Positions 24,852 through 34,500 of a stretch of 64,000 nt of DNA are shown piece by piece. A model generated the notes under the pieces. The model saw only the letters and a list, made by a program, of their open reading frames with translations. It had not been told where the DNA came from and did no database searches. Origin of the DNA: Candidatus Baltobacteraceae bacterium (lineage in GTDB: Bacteria; Vulcanimicrobiota; Vulcanimicrobiia; Vulcanimicrobiales; Vulcanimicrobiaceae); NCBI GenBank assembly GCA_035502855.1, contig DATJTX010000039.1, forward strand, positions 62,001-126,000, in the 5' to 3' direction. Positions within the stretch are counted from its first letter, which is position 1. Each line of letters starts with the position of its first letter. Position numbers and translations under genes: made by a program.

Positions 24852-25708
24852 ACGACCTGATCGTCACGCTGATCGTGCTGACGCTGATCAAGTCGACGCC
24901 GATCATCTACGCGGCGCTCGGCGGCGTGATCTCCGAGCGCTCGGGCGTGATCAATATCGGACTCGAGGGCATGATGGCCGCCGGTGCGTTCGTCGCGGTC
25001 GCGATCTCGTTCGCCACGCGCAGTCCGATCGTCGGGTTGCTGGCCGGCATCATCGCGGGTGCGTTCTTCGGATACGTGCTCGCCATCGCCGCGACGCGCT
25101 TCAAGGTCGATCAGATCGTGGCGGGGATGGGCATCAACCTGATCTGCGCGGGCGGTGCGGCCTACGGTCTGGTGCTGCTCTTCAATCAACCCGGCGCCAG
25201 CGTGCAGGTACCGAGCCTGGGCGAACGCTTCTGGATATTGATCGTGCTTGCATTCGTGCTCGCGGTGCTGCTGCAGTTGCTGCTCTACCGCACGCCGTGG
25301 GGACTACGCATCCGGGCGACCGGCGAAAATCCCAGCGCGGTCGTCTCGGCCGGACTCGATCCGCTCGCTCTGCGCGTCTACGCCGTCGTCCTCAGCGGCG
25401 CGCTGGCCGGCCTCGGCGGCGCGTTTCTCTCCATCGGTGAACTGAATCTCTATTCCGACGGCATGACGGCCGGCCGCGGCTTCATCGCCCTGGCGGCGGT
25501 GATCTTCGGCCGCTGGCATCCACTCGGCGCGACGCTCGCATGCGTGGTCTTCGGTTTCTTCGAAGCGCTGCAATACGTGTTGCAAGGGCAGATCGCGTGG
25601 CTCCCCGCGAACGCGATGCAGGCCCTTCCGTACATCGCGGCGCTGGTCGCGCTTGCGGGCGTCACCGGGCGCGTCCGCGCGCCGGCTGCCGACGGCGTAC
25701 CGTTCTAG
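24848..25708 (+). CDS. BMP-type nucleoside ABC transporter permease 2
   Basis: The 286-residue second permease (YufQ/NupQ-like), with S-E-R-S-G-V-I-N-I-G-L-E-G-M-M, V-D-Q-I-V-A-G-M-G-I-N and G-R-G-F-I-A-L-A-A-V-I-F-G. The GTG at 24848 overlaps the previous stop (GTGA) and has an AAGGAGG ribosome site just upstream. It closes the four-gene importer operon; a new promoter lies 30 bases after its stop. Confidence 0.94.
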   Translation: MNDLIVTLIVLTLIKSTPIIYAALGGVISERSGVINIGLEGMMAAGAFVAVAISFATRSPIVGLLAGIIAGAFFGYVLAIAATRFKVDQIVAGMGINLICAGGAAYGLVLLFNQPGASVQVPSLGERFWILIVLAFVLAVLLQLLLYRTPWGLRIRATGENPSAVVSAGLDPLALRVYAVVLSGALAGLGGAFLSIGELNLYSDGMTAGRGFIALAAVIFGRWHPLGATLACVVFGFFEALQYVLQGQIAWLPANAMQALPYIAALVALAGVTGRVRAPAADGVPF

Positions 25709-25737
25709 GAAAATTGCGCTGGGCCACTTGAACCATA

Positions 25738-25746
25738 TGGTATACT
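25738..25746 (+). promoter_or_regulatory. extended -10 promoter of the beta-lactamase-fold gene
   Basis: TGGTATACT is an extended -10 (TG-n-TATACT). It ends ten bases before the GTG start at 25756, so the untranslated leader would be a few bases at most. The TTGAAC at 25728 is too close to serve as its -35. No Shine-Dalgarno sequence is present, consistent with a near-leaderless message. Confidence 0.5.
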
Positions 25747-25755
25747 GCGAACAAC

Positions 25756-26745
25756 GTGGGCGATTCACGGGCAGTACGTTATTGCATTGCCATCGTCGCT
25801 GGGATTCTCTGCTTCCTGGTGGCTCCGCCCTCCGCGCGCGCCGCGCTTGTTCCCCCTCCGATGCAAACGCTGCGTGCGGACCTCCACCGCATGGTGTTGA
25901 ATTTTCCCGCGTCGACCGCCGTCGAAGTCATGGATCTCTCGACCGGCTATCACATCGGCTATAACGCCGCGGCGGTGATGCCGGCGGCATCGACGATCAA
26001 GGTTCCGGTCATGGTCGAGGTGTTCCGTCAGCTCGAAGAAGGCCGCTTCGATCTCGACCGGCGCGTAACGCTCCTCGAGAGCGACAAGGATTACGGCTCG
26101 GGCGAACTCTGCGACGACCCGGTCGGCAGCACGTACACGGTCGAAGACCTGCTCGATAAGATGATCGACATCAGCGATAACACCGCGACCAACATGTTGA
26201 TTCGTCTGGTCGGCCTGCGCAATATCAATCGCGAGATGTACAGCCTCGGCCTCGATCACACGCATCTCCGCGGTTACGTGCGCACCGACACCTGGTCGGT
26301 GCGTCAAGCGCTGGAATCATCGCCGCAGGACATGGTCCACTTGCTTGCGCTAATGGCCGAGCGCAAACTCGTCGACGACTGGTCGTCGAACGAGATGATC
26401 TCGATTCTCGAGGGCGATCAGATCAACACGCTGCTCCCCGAACCGCTTCCGCAAGGCATTCCGATCGCGCACAAGACCGGCAGTTTCTTCGACACGCTCA
26501 ACGACGTCGGCATCGTGTATGCCGAGGCGCCGTATGTCATCGCCGTGATGACGACGCACTTGCCATCGCTCGATTTGGGTCGCGAATTCATCCGCAACCT
26601 CTCGCTTTTGACCTTCCAAGAGGAAGCGCGCATGTCCGCCTGGCGCAACGTGGTCGGCATCCGTCCGTTCGATGCGACCGACGGCATTACACCGCCGGAC
26701 CTGCGCTACTGGGAACACAGCGCCGGGTCATCCAATTCAAACTAG
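25756..26745 (+). CDS. beta-lactamase-fold serine hydrolase (class A-like)
   Basis: A 329-residue exported protein with a signal peptide (about 1-30, ending S-A-R-A-A). The penicillin-binding motifs are complete: S79-T-I-K82 (nucleophile and base), S140-D-N142 and K240-T-G. The glutamate that drives deacylation in true class A beta-lactamases is not recognisable about 36 residues after S-D-N, where V-R-T-D-T-W occurs. It may be a slow beta-lactamase, a carboxypeptidase or a peptidoglycan-related hydrolase. It is a single gene, convergent with ilvE. Confidence 0.82.
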   Translation: MGDSRAVRYCIAIVAGILCFLVAPPSARAALVPPPMQTLRADLHRMVLNFPASTAVEVMDLSTGYHIGYNAAAVMPAASTIKVPVMVEVFRQLEEGRFDLDRRVTLLESDKDYGSGELCDDPVGSTYTVEDLLDKMIDISDNTATNMLIRLVGLRNINREMYSLGLDHTHLRGYVRTDTWSVRQALESSPQDMVHLLALMAERKLVDDWSSNEMISILEGDQINTLLPEPLPQGIPIAHKTGSFFDTLNDVGIVYAEAPYVIAVMTTHLPSLDLGREFIRNLSLLTFQEEARMSAWRNVVGIRPFDATDGITPPDLRYWEHSAGSSNSN

Positions 26746-26747
26746 TT

Positions 26748-26761
26748 CCGGTTCGAACCGG
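26748..26761. terminator. palindrome between convergent genes, possible terminator
   Basis: CCGGTTCGAACCGG is a perfect 14-bp palindrome in the 26-bp gap between the hydrolase and ilvE stops. It could act as a short bidirectional terminator, though no strong T-tract follows on the plus strand (GGAAAAGG). Confidence 0.35.
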
Positions 26762-26771
26762 GAAAAGGCCC

Positions 26772-27716
26772 TTATACCGTTGCTTTCTCTCGCGAAGCGT
26801 ACGTCGCGGTGAGCCATTGACTCCAGGCGGGGTCTTGGTTGTGCACGGCGCGTTGATAGACTTCGGAGAGCATGCGGGTGATCGGACCGACCCGGCCGTC
26901 ACCGACCATCCGCCGGTCCACCGACGCGATGTGCGCGAGGCCGGCGGCGGTTCCGGTAAAGAAGAGTTCGTCCGCGGCGTAGAGTTCGCCGCGATCGATC
27001 GATCGTTCGATCGTTTCGATCCCGAGCGTTTTTGCAATGTCCATGATCGCGCGGCGCGTGCAGCCCTCGAGCACGTTTTGCGAAGGATCCGGCGTGAGCA
27101 ATTTACCGCCGCGCACGAGAAAGACGTTTTCGGCCGATCCCTCAGCGACGTGTCCGTCGTGTGAGAGGAGAATCGCTTCGTCGTACCCGTTGGTGATCGC
27201 TTCCGATTTGGCGAGCGCGGAGTTGACGTAGAGGCCCGTGATCTTTGCGCGCGGCGGGGCCATCGTGTCGTCGGCGCGGCGCCACGAGCTGATGCAAACG
27301 TTGAGACCTTTGGTCGTATCGAGATAACTCGTAAACGGCACCGGGATGATTGCGAACGAATCGGGTACGTTGTGCAGGCGCACACCGATGTCTTCGGCAG
27401 CCTTGAAGATGCACGGACGCACGTAGATATCGGTCTCGAACCGGTTGCGCGCGCACAGCTCAGCGGTGATCTCGATCAGCTCGTCGATCGAATGGGGCAC
27501 CGTCATCAGCAAAATTTTTGCGGAGGTTTGCAGTCGTTCGTAGTGCTCGCGCAGGAGCACGAGATACAGTTCGCGGTCGCGATCGCTCCAATAGCCGCGA
27601 ATGCCTTCGAAGCAGCCCGTGCCGTACTGCAGGCCATGGGTCAGCAATCCAACCTTGGCTTCGTCATAGCGGCGGAACGAGCCGCCGGCGTATACGGTAA
27701 TCGACGAGAGATCCAC
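26772..27716 (-). CDS. ilvE: branched-chain amino acid aminotransferase
   Basis: PLP fold type IV transaminase of 314 residues that interconverts branched-chain amino acids and 2-oxo acids. The motifs are L-T-H-G-L-Q-Y-G-T-G-C-F-E-G-I-R-G-Y, Y-V-R-P-C-I-F, G-L-Y-V-N-S-A-L-A-K-S-E-A (PLP lysine) and V-A-E-G-S-A-E-N-V-F. The GTG at 27716 is chosen since it gives the family's normal N terminus (V-D-L-S-S-I-T-V-Y-A-G-G) and AAGGAG lies 12 bases upstream. Confidence 0.95.
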   Translation of the reverse strand: MDLSSITVYAGGSFRRYDEAKVGLLTHGLQYGTGCFEGIRGYWSDRDRELYLVLLREHYERLQTSAKILLMTVPHSIDELIEITAELCARNRFETDIYVRPCIFKAAEDIGVRLHNVPDSFAIIPVPFTSYLDTTKGLNVCISSWRRADDTMAPPRAKITGLYVNSALAKSEAITNGYDEAILLSHDGHVAEGSAENVFLVRGGKLLTPDPSQNVLEGCTRRAIMDIAKTLGIETIERSIDRGELYAADELFFTGTAAGLAHIASVDRRMVGDGRVGPITRMLSEVYQRAVHNQDPAWSQWLTATYASREKATV

Positions 27717-27804
27717 GGCCGTTAAACACTCCTTAAAAAACCGAAGGTTGCCGTTTGCGCGGCGGCGCACCTCTACCGGGTTTCTATACCCGTTTGGAGC
27801 GATC

Positions 27805-30042
27805 ATGGTTCGACGCGTGGTTCCCCTCTCGGTTTTGACCTCTGCCCTAGTCTTCGTCGGCGCGGTCGCGACGCGCGCGATCTGGCTCCCGACGAATTGG
27901 TCGCTGACGCCGCCGAGCGGACCGGTAAGCACGACCGGCACCTTCCCGCAGGGACTCGCGCTCTCGGCGGACGGCACGAAGATCGCGGTGCTGGAGAGCG
28001 GGGTCAATCCGCCGGCGTTGCGCATTCTGGACGCGCGCGATTTGCAGACCCTTCGTGTCATCCCGCTCAAAGACGACTTCGGCACGCCGGTGTGGAGCGA
28101 TGCAACGCACGTCATCATTCCCGGGGCTTCGACCGATTCGGTCGAAACCGTCGACCTCGCAAGCGGCGACGTCGATACGCAGCACGCGGGGAAGTACATC
28201 AGCGCGGTCGCGCGCGCAGCCGACGGCACGATCTACGCCGTCTCCGATCTCGGTAACACGTTCGTCCGCATGGGAAGTTCGCTCACCGCGACCCCGACGG
28301 GCGCTCATCCGGCGGCAATCGCTATCGCCGGCGACTCGTTCTACGTCGCCAACCGCGGCGAGGCGACGCTAACGCACATCCTTTCCGACAAGGAGGAATC
28401 GATCGCGGTCGATCTGCACCCGGCCGCGCTCGCACTTTCGAACGACGGATCCGTACTCTACGTCGCGTGCAGCGACGCCGACACGATCGACGTCGTCGAC
28501 ACGAAGACCGATCGCGTCATCGACCGCATCGAAGTCGGCTTGCCGCAGGGACACGGCGCGTCGCCCAACGCCTTGGCGGTTGCTGCGAACGGAACGCTCT
28601 ACGCATCGCTCGGCGCCGAGAACGCAATCGCCGAGATTCGCGGCGATCGCGTCATCGCACGCGCACCGGCCGGCTGGTACCCGACCGGCGTCGCCGTCGA
28701 CGCGAGCACCGTCTATGTTTCGAACGGACGCGGCGAGGGTTCGCACGCGAATCCGGGTTTCAATCCCGAACGGCGCCACGATCCCGAATACGTCGGTTCG
28801 GGCATGACCGGGTCGGTGCGTGCGATCGCGCGCGATTCCTTCGGACCAGCGAGCACGGCGGACGTGCTCGCCGACATCCCGGTTCCCGTTCCGACGCCGG
28901 CACAAACGGTCGTGAGGGCCGACGGTCCGATCAAACACGTCATCTACATCATCAAAGAAAATCGCACCTACGATCAGGTGCTCGGGGATCTGCCGCAGGG
29001 CGACGGTGATCCCAAACTCGCCTGGTTCGGGCAAAAGATTACGCCCAACGAGCACGCACTCGCGATGCGCTTCGGCATCTACGACCGAACCTTCACCGAC
29101 GCGCAAGTCAGCGCCACCGGACACAATTGGTCGACCGCCGCATTCGCCAACGATTACGTCGAACGGTTCTGGCCGCCGAATTACGGCGGCCGTCGCGAGC
29201 TCTACGATTTTCAACAGCCGGGAATGGTGAGCGGCCCCGGCACCGGATACCTCTGGGACGATGCGGATCGGCACGGCATCTCGCTGCGCGATTACGGCGA
29301 GTACGTTGACGATCCGGCTCGTCCGGGTGGCGACTATACGACCGGTATGCGCGGCCTGGAGGGCCGGATCGACCCCCACTATCCCACCTGGAACCTCGAC
29401 ATCAGCGACGAGGTTCGCGTCGATGCATGGAAGCGCGAATTCGAGGGCTACGTTCGCAGCGGCAATCTTCCGACGCTCGAGATCATGTGGCTGCCCAACG
29501 ATCACACGTATGGAACAAGGCCCGGAAAACTGACGCCGCAGTCCTACGCCGCACAGAACGATCACGCGCTCGGGCGCGTCGTCGACGCGGTCTCGCATTC
29601 ACGCTACTGGGCGAGCACCGCGATCTTCGCCATCGAGGACGATTCACAAAACGGGCCCGATCACGTGGACGACCAGCGCACGACGTTCTACCTGATCTCG
29701 CCCTACGCGGCGCCGGGCGTGCATCACGCACATTACTCGACTTCGAGCGTGCTGCGCACGATCGAACTGCTCTTGGGCTTACCGCCGATGACCATTTACG
29801 ATGCGGTGGCACCACCGATGTACGACGGGTTCGATCTACAGCCCGACCTGCGACCCTACGACGTGATTGCGGAAAAGATCGACGACACCATCACCAACCA
29901 GCGGCACGCGTACGGCGCAGGGCTGAGCGCGCGGATGAACTTCTCCGTGCCCGATGCCGCCGATGCGCGCACGCTCAATCGCATTCTTGCGCACAATGCG
30001 GCCAGTTGGCGAGCCAAGCAACCCAGGGCTTCTCTCCCATAA
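27805..30042 (+). CDS. YncE-like beta-propeller / phosphoesterase fusion
   Basis: A 745-residue protein with an N-terminal signal or anchor (about 5-25). Residues about 40-350 form a YVTN-type beta-propeller (repeats such as L-A-L-S-A-D-G-T-K-I-A-V and L-Y-V-A-C-S-D-A-D-T-I-D-V-V-D). Residues about 390-745 are a phospholipase C-type phosphoesterase beginning H-V-I-Y-I-I-K-E-N-R-T-Y-D-Q-V-L-G-D, with F-A-I-E-D-D-S-Q-N-G-P-D-H-V and Y-S-T-S-S-V-L-R-T-I-E-L. The same two-part architecture is known as a bifunctional YncE/alkaline phosphatase family protein. GGAG five bases before the ATG supports this start. The substrate is unknown. Confidence 0.87.
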   Translation: MVRRVVPLSVLTSALVFVGAVATRAIWLPTNWSLTPPSGPVSTTGTFPQGLALSADGTKIAVLESGVNPPALRILDARDLQTLRVIPLKDDFGTPVWSDATHVIIPGASTDSVETVDLASGDVDTQHAGKYISAVARAADGTIYAVSDLGNTFVRMGSSLTATPTGAHPAAIAIAGDSFYVANRGEATLTHILSDKEESIAVDLHPAALALSNDGSVLYVACSDADTIDVVDTKTDRVIDRIEVGLPQGHGASPNALAVAANGTLYASLGAENAIAEIRGDRVIARAPAGWYPTGVAVDASTVYVSNGRGEGSHANPGFNPERRHDPEYVGSGMTGSVRAIARDSFGPASTADVLADIPVPVPTPAQTVVRADGPIKHVIYIIKENRTYDQVLGDLPQGDGDPKLAWFGQKITPNEHALAMRFGIYDRTFTDAQVSATGHNWSTAAFANDYVERFWPPNYGGRRELYDFQQPGMVSGPGTGYLWDDADRHGISLRDYGEYVDDPARPGGDYTTGMRGLEGRIDPHYPTWNLDISDEVRVDAWKREFEGYVRSGNLPTLEIMWLPNDHTYGTRPGKLTPQSYAAQNDHALGRVVDAVSHSRYWASTAIFAIEDDSQNGPDHVDDQRTTFYLISPYAAPGVHHAHYSTSSVLRTIELLLGLPPMTIYDAVAPPMYDGFDLQPDLRPYDVIAEKIDDTITNQRHAYGAGLSARMNFSVPDAADARTLNRILAHNAASWRAKQPRASLP

Positions 30043-30066
30043 GGAAAAGTAGCAAAAGAGCTTCCG

Positions 30067-30108
30067 TTGCCACCCATCGTTTGCCACCCATCGTTTGCCA
30101 CCCATCGT
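30067..30108. repeat. three tandem 14-bp repeats upstream of the OFA transporter
   Basis: TTGCCACCCATCGT occurs three times in perfect tandem (30067-30080, 30081-30094, 30095-30108), 42 bases before the transporter start and 24 after the previous stop. A 14-bp period does not match one helical turn, so it may be a short satellite, or an iterated binding site controlling the formate locus. Confidence 0.7.
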
Positions 30109-30149
30109 TGACGCAGTTTTTTTACAGCTTTTTTAAGGGAGAAACGCGT

Positions 30150-31499
30150 ATGGCTTCCACTTCCGCGTCCTCGGGAAATCGCTGGGGCGTTTTGATCGCC
30201 GGCATCGGTGTGATGCTGTGCTTGGGAACCGTCTACTCGTGGAGTATTTTTACGCGGCCGCTGCTTGCCGCATTCGGCTGGACGAATGAAGTCGTAACTT
30301 GGGCCTTCGCGGTGGCGATTTTCTGCGTCGGGTTCGGCACCGTGATCGGCGGCCGCTGGCAAGATCGCGTCGGCCCGCGCAGCGTCGCGCTCACGGGCGT
30401 CATCCTCTGGGGCATCGGCTGGCTGCTCGCGGGCCTCGGCACCGCGAGCCTGGGCCAGTGGTGGCTCTACCTCACCTACGGGCTGATCGCGGGCTTCGGT
30501 GCCGGCATGGCGTACGTCACGCCGGTGGCGGTGGTGGCGAAGTGGTTCCCCGACCGCCGCGGTTTGGGGACCGGCCTCGTGGTAATGGGCTACGGCCTCG
30601 GCGCCTTCGTCTACAATCAAATCGTGCCGCGCATTCCCAGCTTCGCCGCCGCCGCGAAGGCATCGGCGGCATACGCGGCAGCTCGTGCGGCCGCCATCAA
30701 GGCCGGTACGGCGTTCAGCGCCGCGCAGTACTTGCTCACCTCGGACCAAGTCCACTCGGTGATGAACGTCTTCATCTGGTCGGGCGTCGTGTTCATCATC
30801 ATCGGCGGTGTCTGCGCCTGGCTGCTGAGCAACCCGCCGCAAGGCTATTCGGTACCGGGCGCGGTCGCCGCGGCAGCTGCAAGCGGGCCAAGCTTCACCG
30901 CCTCGCAGGCGCTGGGAATGCCGCAGCTCTACCTCTTGTGGGTGCTCCTCTTCCTCAACGTGACCGCCGGCATCCTGATCATCTCGAATGCCGTGCCGAT
31001 CTTCAGCGATCTCACCGGATTGACGGCGGCGATCGTCGGCCCGCTCTACGGGCTGCTCGCGGTCTTCAACGGCCTCGGGCGGTTCTTCTGGGGTTCGGTC
31101 TCCGACCGCATCGGCCGGCCGATGACCTACACCGTCATGTATCTGATCCAGGTCGTGATCTTCTTCTTCCTTGGAGGCTTGCACGACGCGACGGTCGTCG
31201 GCATCGCTTTCGCGATCGTACTTGCCTGCTACGGCGGCGGGTTCGGAGTCATGCCGTCCTTTACGGCCGACTTCTTCGGGACGAAGAACCTCGGCCAAAT
31301 CTACGGCATCATCCTCACCGCGTGGGCCTTTGCCGGGCTGGTCGGCCCGCTCCTCGCGGCGTGGGTGAAGGATCACACCGGTTCGTTCACCGGCGCGATG
31401 CCGTGGGTGGCCGGCATGCTGATCATCGCTGCGATCATCCCGTTCTTCGTGAAGAAACCCTCGGAACAGCCGAAGCAACCCAAGGCAGCGACGGCGTAG
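30150..31499 (+). CDS. OFA-family MFS transporter (oxalate/formate antiporter type)
   Basis: A 449-residue major facilitator with 12 membrane segments. It carries the OFA-family pattern: G-T-V-Y-S-W-S-I-F-T-R-P-L at helix 1, G-G-R-W-Q-D-R-V-G-P-R in loop 2-3, G-L-I-A-G-F-G-A-G-M-A-Y at helix 4, and F-W-G-S-V-S-D-R-I-G-R-P in loop 8-9. OFA members exchange oxalate/formate or carry other monocarboxylates. The formate dehydrogenase operon starts 75 bases downstream, so formate or a formate-yielding acid is the likely cargo. AAGGGAG precedes the start. Confidence 0.85.
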   Translation: MASTSASSGNRWGVLIAGIGVMLCLGTVYSWSIFTRPLLAAFGWTNEVVTWAFAVAIFCVGFGTVIGGRWQDRVGPRSVALTGVILWGIGWLLAGLGTASLGQWWLYLTYGLIAGFGAGMAYVTPVAVVAKWFPDRRGLGTGLVVMGYGLGAFVYNQIVPRIPSFAAAAKASAAYAAARAAAIKAGTAFSAAQYLLTSDQVHSVMNVFIWSGVVFIIIGGVCAWLLSNPPQGYSVPGAVAAAAASGPSFTASQALGMPQLYLLWVLLFLNVTAGILIISNAVPIFSDLTGLTAAIVGPLYGLLAVFNGLGRFFWGSVSDRIGRPMTYTVMYLIQVVIFFFLGGLHDATVVGIAFAIVLACYGGGFGVMPSFTADFFGTKNLGQIYGIILTAWAFAGLVGPLLAAWVKDHTGSFTGAMPWVAGMLIIAAIIPFFVKKPSEQPKQPKAATA

Positions 31500-31530
31500 T
31501 TTTCGGGTACACTATCCCCGCAACGATGGA

Positions 31531-31552
31531 CGGGGGCCGGCAACGGCCCCCG
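31531..31552 (+). terminator. strong GC hairpin between the transporter and formate dehydrogenase
   Basis: CGGGGGCCG-GCAA-CGGCCCCCG gives a perfect 9-bp stem with a GNRA-type GCAA loop. It is followed only by CTTTGG, so it is a weak candidate for a classical terminator. It may attenuate read-through from the transporter or stabilise the 5' end of the dehydrogenase mRNA. Confidence 0.5.
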
Positions 31553-31574
31553 CTTTGGACGCTGGAGGAGTTTC

Positions 31575-34500
31575 GTGAAAACGACGGTCGATCTGACGAA
31601 GATGCTTCCGCGCGACGGCGAGGAACTGCGCGAACGCGTCGGCATGCTGCCCAATGTTGCGTCCGAACGCACGAAGACGCTGAAGGGCCGCGTCAGCGGC
31701 GCAAAGGCCGTCACGAGCGTCTGCTGTTACTGCGCCGTCGGCTGCAGCACGCTCGCCTACGTGAGCGACGACGGCAAATTGCTCGATGTCGAAGGCAATC
31801 CGGAAAGCCCGATCAGCGCCGGTCACCTGTGCCCGAAAGGCTCGGCGCTCTTCGGGCTCACGGTCAACGAGCAACGCTGGACCACGGTGAAGTACCGCGC
31901 GCCGTATTCCGATCGTTACGAAGAACGCCCGCTCGAATGGGCGCTCGAACGGATCGCGCAACTCGTCAAGAAGACGCGCGACGAAACGTTCGTCCGCGAA
32001 TGGAACGGGAAACGCGTGAACCACACGCTGGGCATCGCCTCGCTCGGCGGCGCGACCTTCGCGATCGAAGAGAATTACATGCTGGGCAAGCTCATGCACT
32101 CGCTCGGTGTGGTCTCGATCGAAAACCAAGCCCGAATATGACACTCCTCGACGGTGCCGGGTCTCGGCACCTCGTTCGGTCGCGGCGGCGCGACGGTCTG
32201 GCTTCCCGATCTCGTTAACGCGGACTGCATCCTGATCGAGGGATCGAATTTCGCGGAGGCACACCCGGTTGGTTTTCGCTTTGTGATGGAGGCTAAGGAA
32301 CGCGGGGCAACTATCATTCACGTGGATCCACGCTTCACGCGCACCTCGGCCGTCGCCGACATCTACGCGCCGATGCGCAGCGGTACCGACATCGCGTTCC
32401 TCGGCGGCATCATCAACTACGTTCTGGCCAACGAGCGCTATTTCAAAGAGTACGTGGCCGCCTACACCAACGCGACCTATCTCGTCAACGACAACTTCAA
32501 AGATACCGAGGATCTCGACGGACTCTTCTCCGGCTACGATCCTGAAGGACTCGTCTACGACTTCGCCACGTGGTCGTTCGAACGTGACGAGCGCGGACGA
32601 ATCGTAACCGACCCGACCATGCAGCACGAGCGCTGCGTGCTCAATCTCCTGCGCCGGCACTATTCACGCTATACCGCCGAGATGGTCGAGCGCGTCTGCG
32701 GTACGCCGCGCGATACGTTCCTGAAGATCGCCGAACTTCTCGCCAAGAACAGCGGACGCGAGCGCACCAGCGCATTCGCCTACGCGCTGGGTTGGACGCA
32801 GCACAGCGACGGCGTGCAGTTCATTCGCACGGCAGCCGTCCTGCAATTGCTGCTGGGCAACATCGGGCGCCCCGGCGGCGGCATCATGGCGCTGCGCGGA
32901 CACGCCGACATCCAAGGTGCGACCGACATCGCAACGCTCTACGATCTTCTGCCCGGGTATCTCGCGATGCCCTCGGCCAACCGCAACGAACAGACGCTCG
33001 CGGATTATTTGAAGAGCCAAACGAAGCCGACCGGCTGGTGGGTGAACACGCCCAAGTACGTGATCTCGCTGCTCAAGGCGTTCTACGGTAAGGCCGCGAC
33101 CAAAGAGAACGACTATTGCTTTTCGTATCTGCCGCAACTCATCGGCGATCACTCGCAGCTTCCGACGACCTTTGCGATGAAGGACGGAACGGTCAAAGGC
33201 TACTTCGTCATCGGCCAGAATCCGGGCGCCTCCGGTCAGAATGCCGAGATGACGAAGGCGGCGATGGAGTCGCTCGAGTGGCTCGTGAACATCGACAGCT
33301 ACGATAACGAGACCGTCTCGTTTTGGCGCCGCGAAGGCGCCGACCCCTCGCAGGTCGCGACGGAGGTCTTCTTTTTGCCCGGCGCGACCGTGCTCGAAAA
33401 GGACGGCACGATGACGCAGACCAGCCGCCTGTTGCAGGGGCACGACAAAGCGGTCGAGCCGGCCGGCGATTCAAAGAGCGACGCCTATTATTTCACCTGG
33501 CTCGTCAAGCGGTTGAAAGAGCTTTACGCGGGATCGACCGATTCGAAGGATCGCCCGATTCTCGACATGACGTGGGATTACGAGCACGACGATCCGCACG
33601 AACGCGAACGCGGCGAACCCTCGGCGCTCAAAGTAATGCAGGAGATCAACGGCTACTACACCGCGACCGGCGAGCAAGTCGCCAGCTTCACCGATTTGAA
33701 GGACGACGGCTCGACCGCGGCCGGCGGCTGGATCTACACCGGCGTGTGTCCCGACAAGAATACCAACCGTGCGCGCAGCCGCGACGCGAGCGGTGAGTAC
33801 ACCGCGCCGAACTGGGGTTTCGCCTGGCCTGCGAACCGGCGCACGCTCTACAATCGCGCTTCGGCCGATCCCGACGGTAAGCCGTGGAGCGAGCGCAAGA
33901 AGTACGTCTGGTGGGACGAGAACGCCAAGAAGTGGACCGGACTCGACGTTCCGGATTTCCCCGCGACCAAAGCGCCGAATACGCCGTCCAACCCGGATGC
34001 GGGCGGGATGGATTTCCATTCCGGCGCCGATCCGTTCATCATGATGCTCGAGGGCAAGGCGCAGCTCTTCGTTCCCGGGGGCGCGCTCAAAGACGCGCCG
34101 ATCCCGGCCCATTACGAGCCGCAGCAATCCGTCGTTCACAACGAACTCTACAAACAGCAGAGCAGCCCGGTCTTCGGGCGTTATCGCCGTGACGACAATC
34201 CGTACAACAAGCCGATCGACGAACGCTACCCGTACATTCTCACGAGCTATCGCGTCACCGAGATGTCGGGAATCATGACGCGCTACGTGCCGTGGCTGGC
34301 GGAATTGCAGCCCGCCGCGTTCTGCGAACTCGATCCCGAACTCGCGGTCGAGAAAGGCATCAAGAGCGGCGATTGGGTCACGCTGTCGACGGCACTGGGA
34401 GAGATCGAGGTGCGGGCGCTGGTGAGCGGACGCATGCGCCCGCTGCGGCTCGGTAAAGGGCGGCGCGTGCACACGATCGGCGTGCCGTACAACTACGGCA

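Noticed and set aside
26772-28229. 485-residue version of IlvE
   Set aside because: The extra 171 residues are antisense to the propeller gene and unlike any IlvE N terminus; the GTG at 27716 gives the normal length.
29856-31478. 540-residue minus-strand frame opposite the OFA transporter
   Set aside because: Composition is rich in Arg, Glu, Asp and His with no domain; the plus-strand frame is a clear 12-helix transporter.
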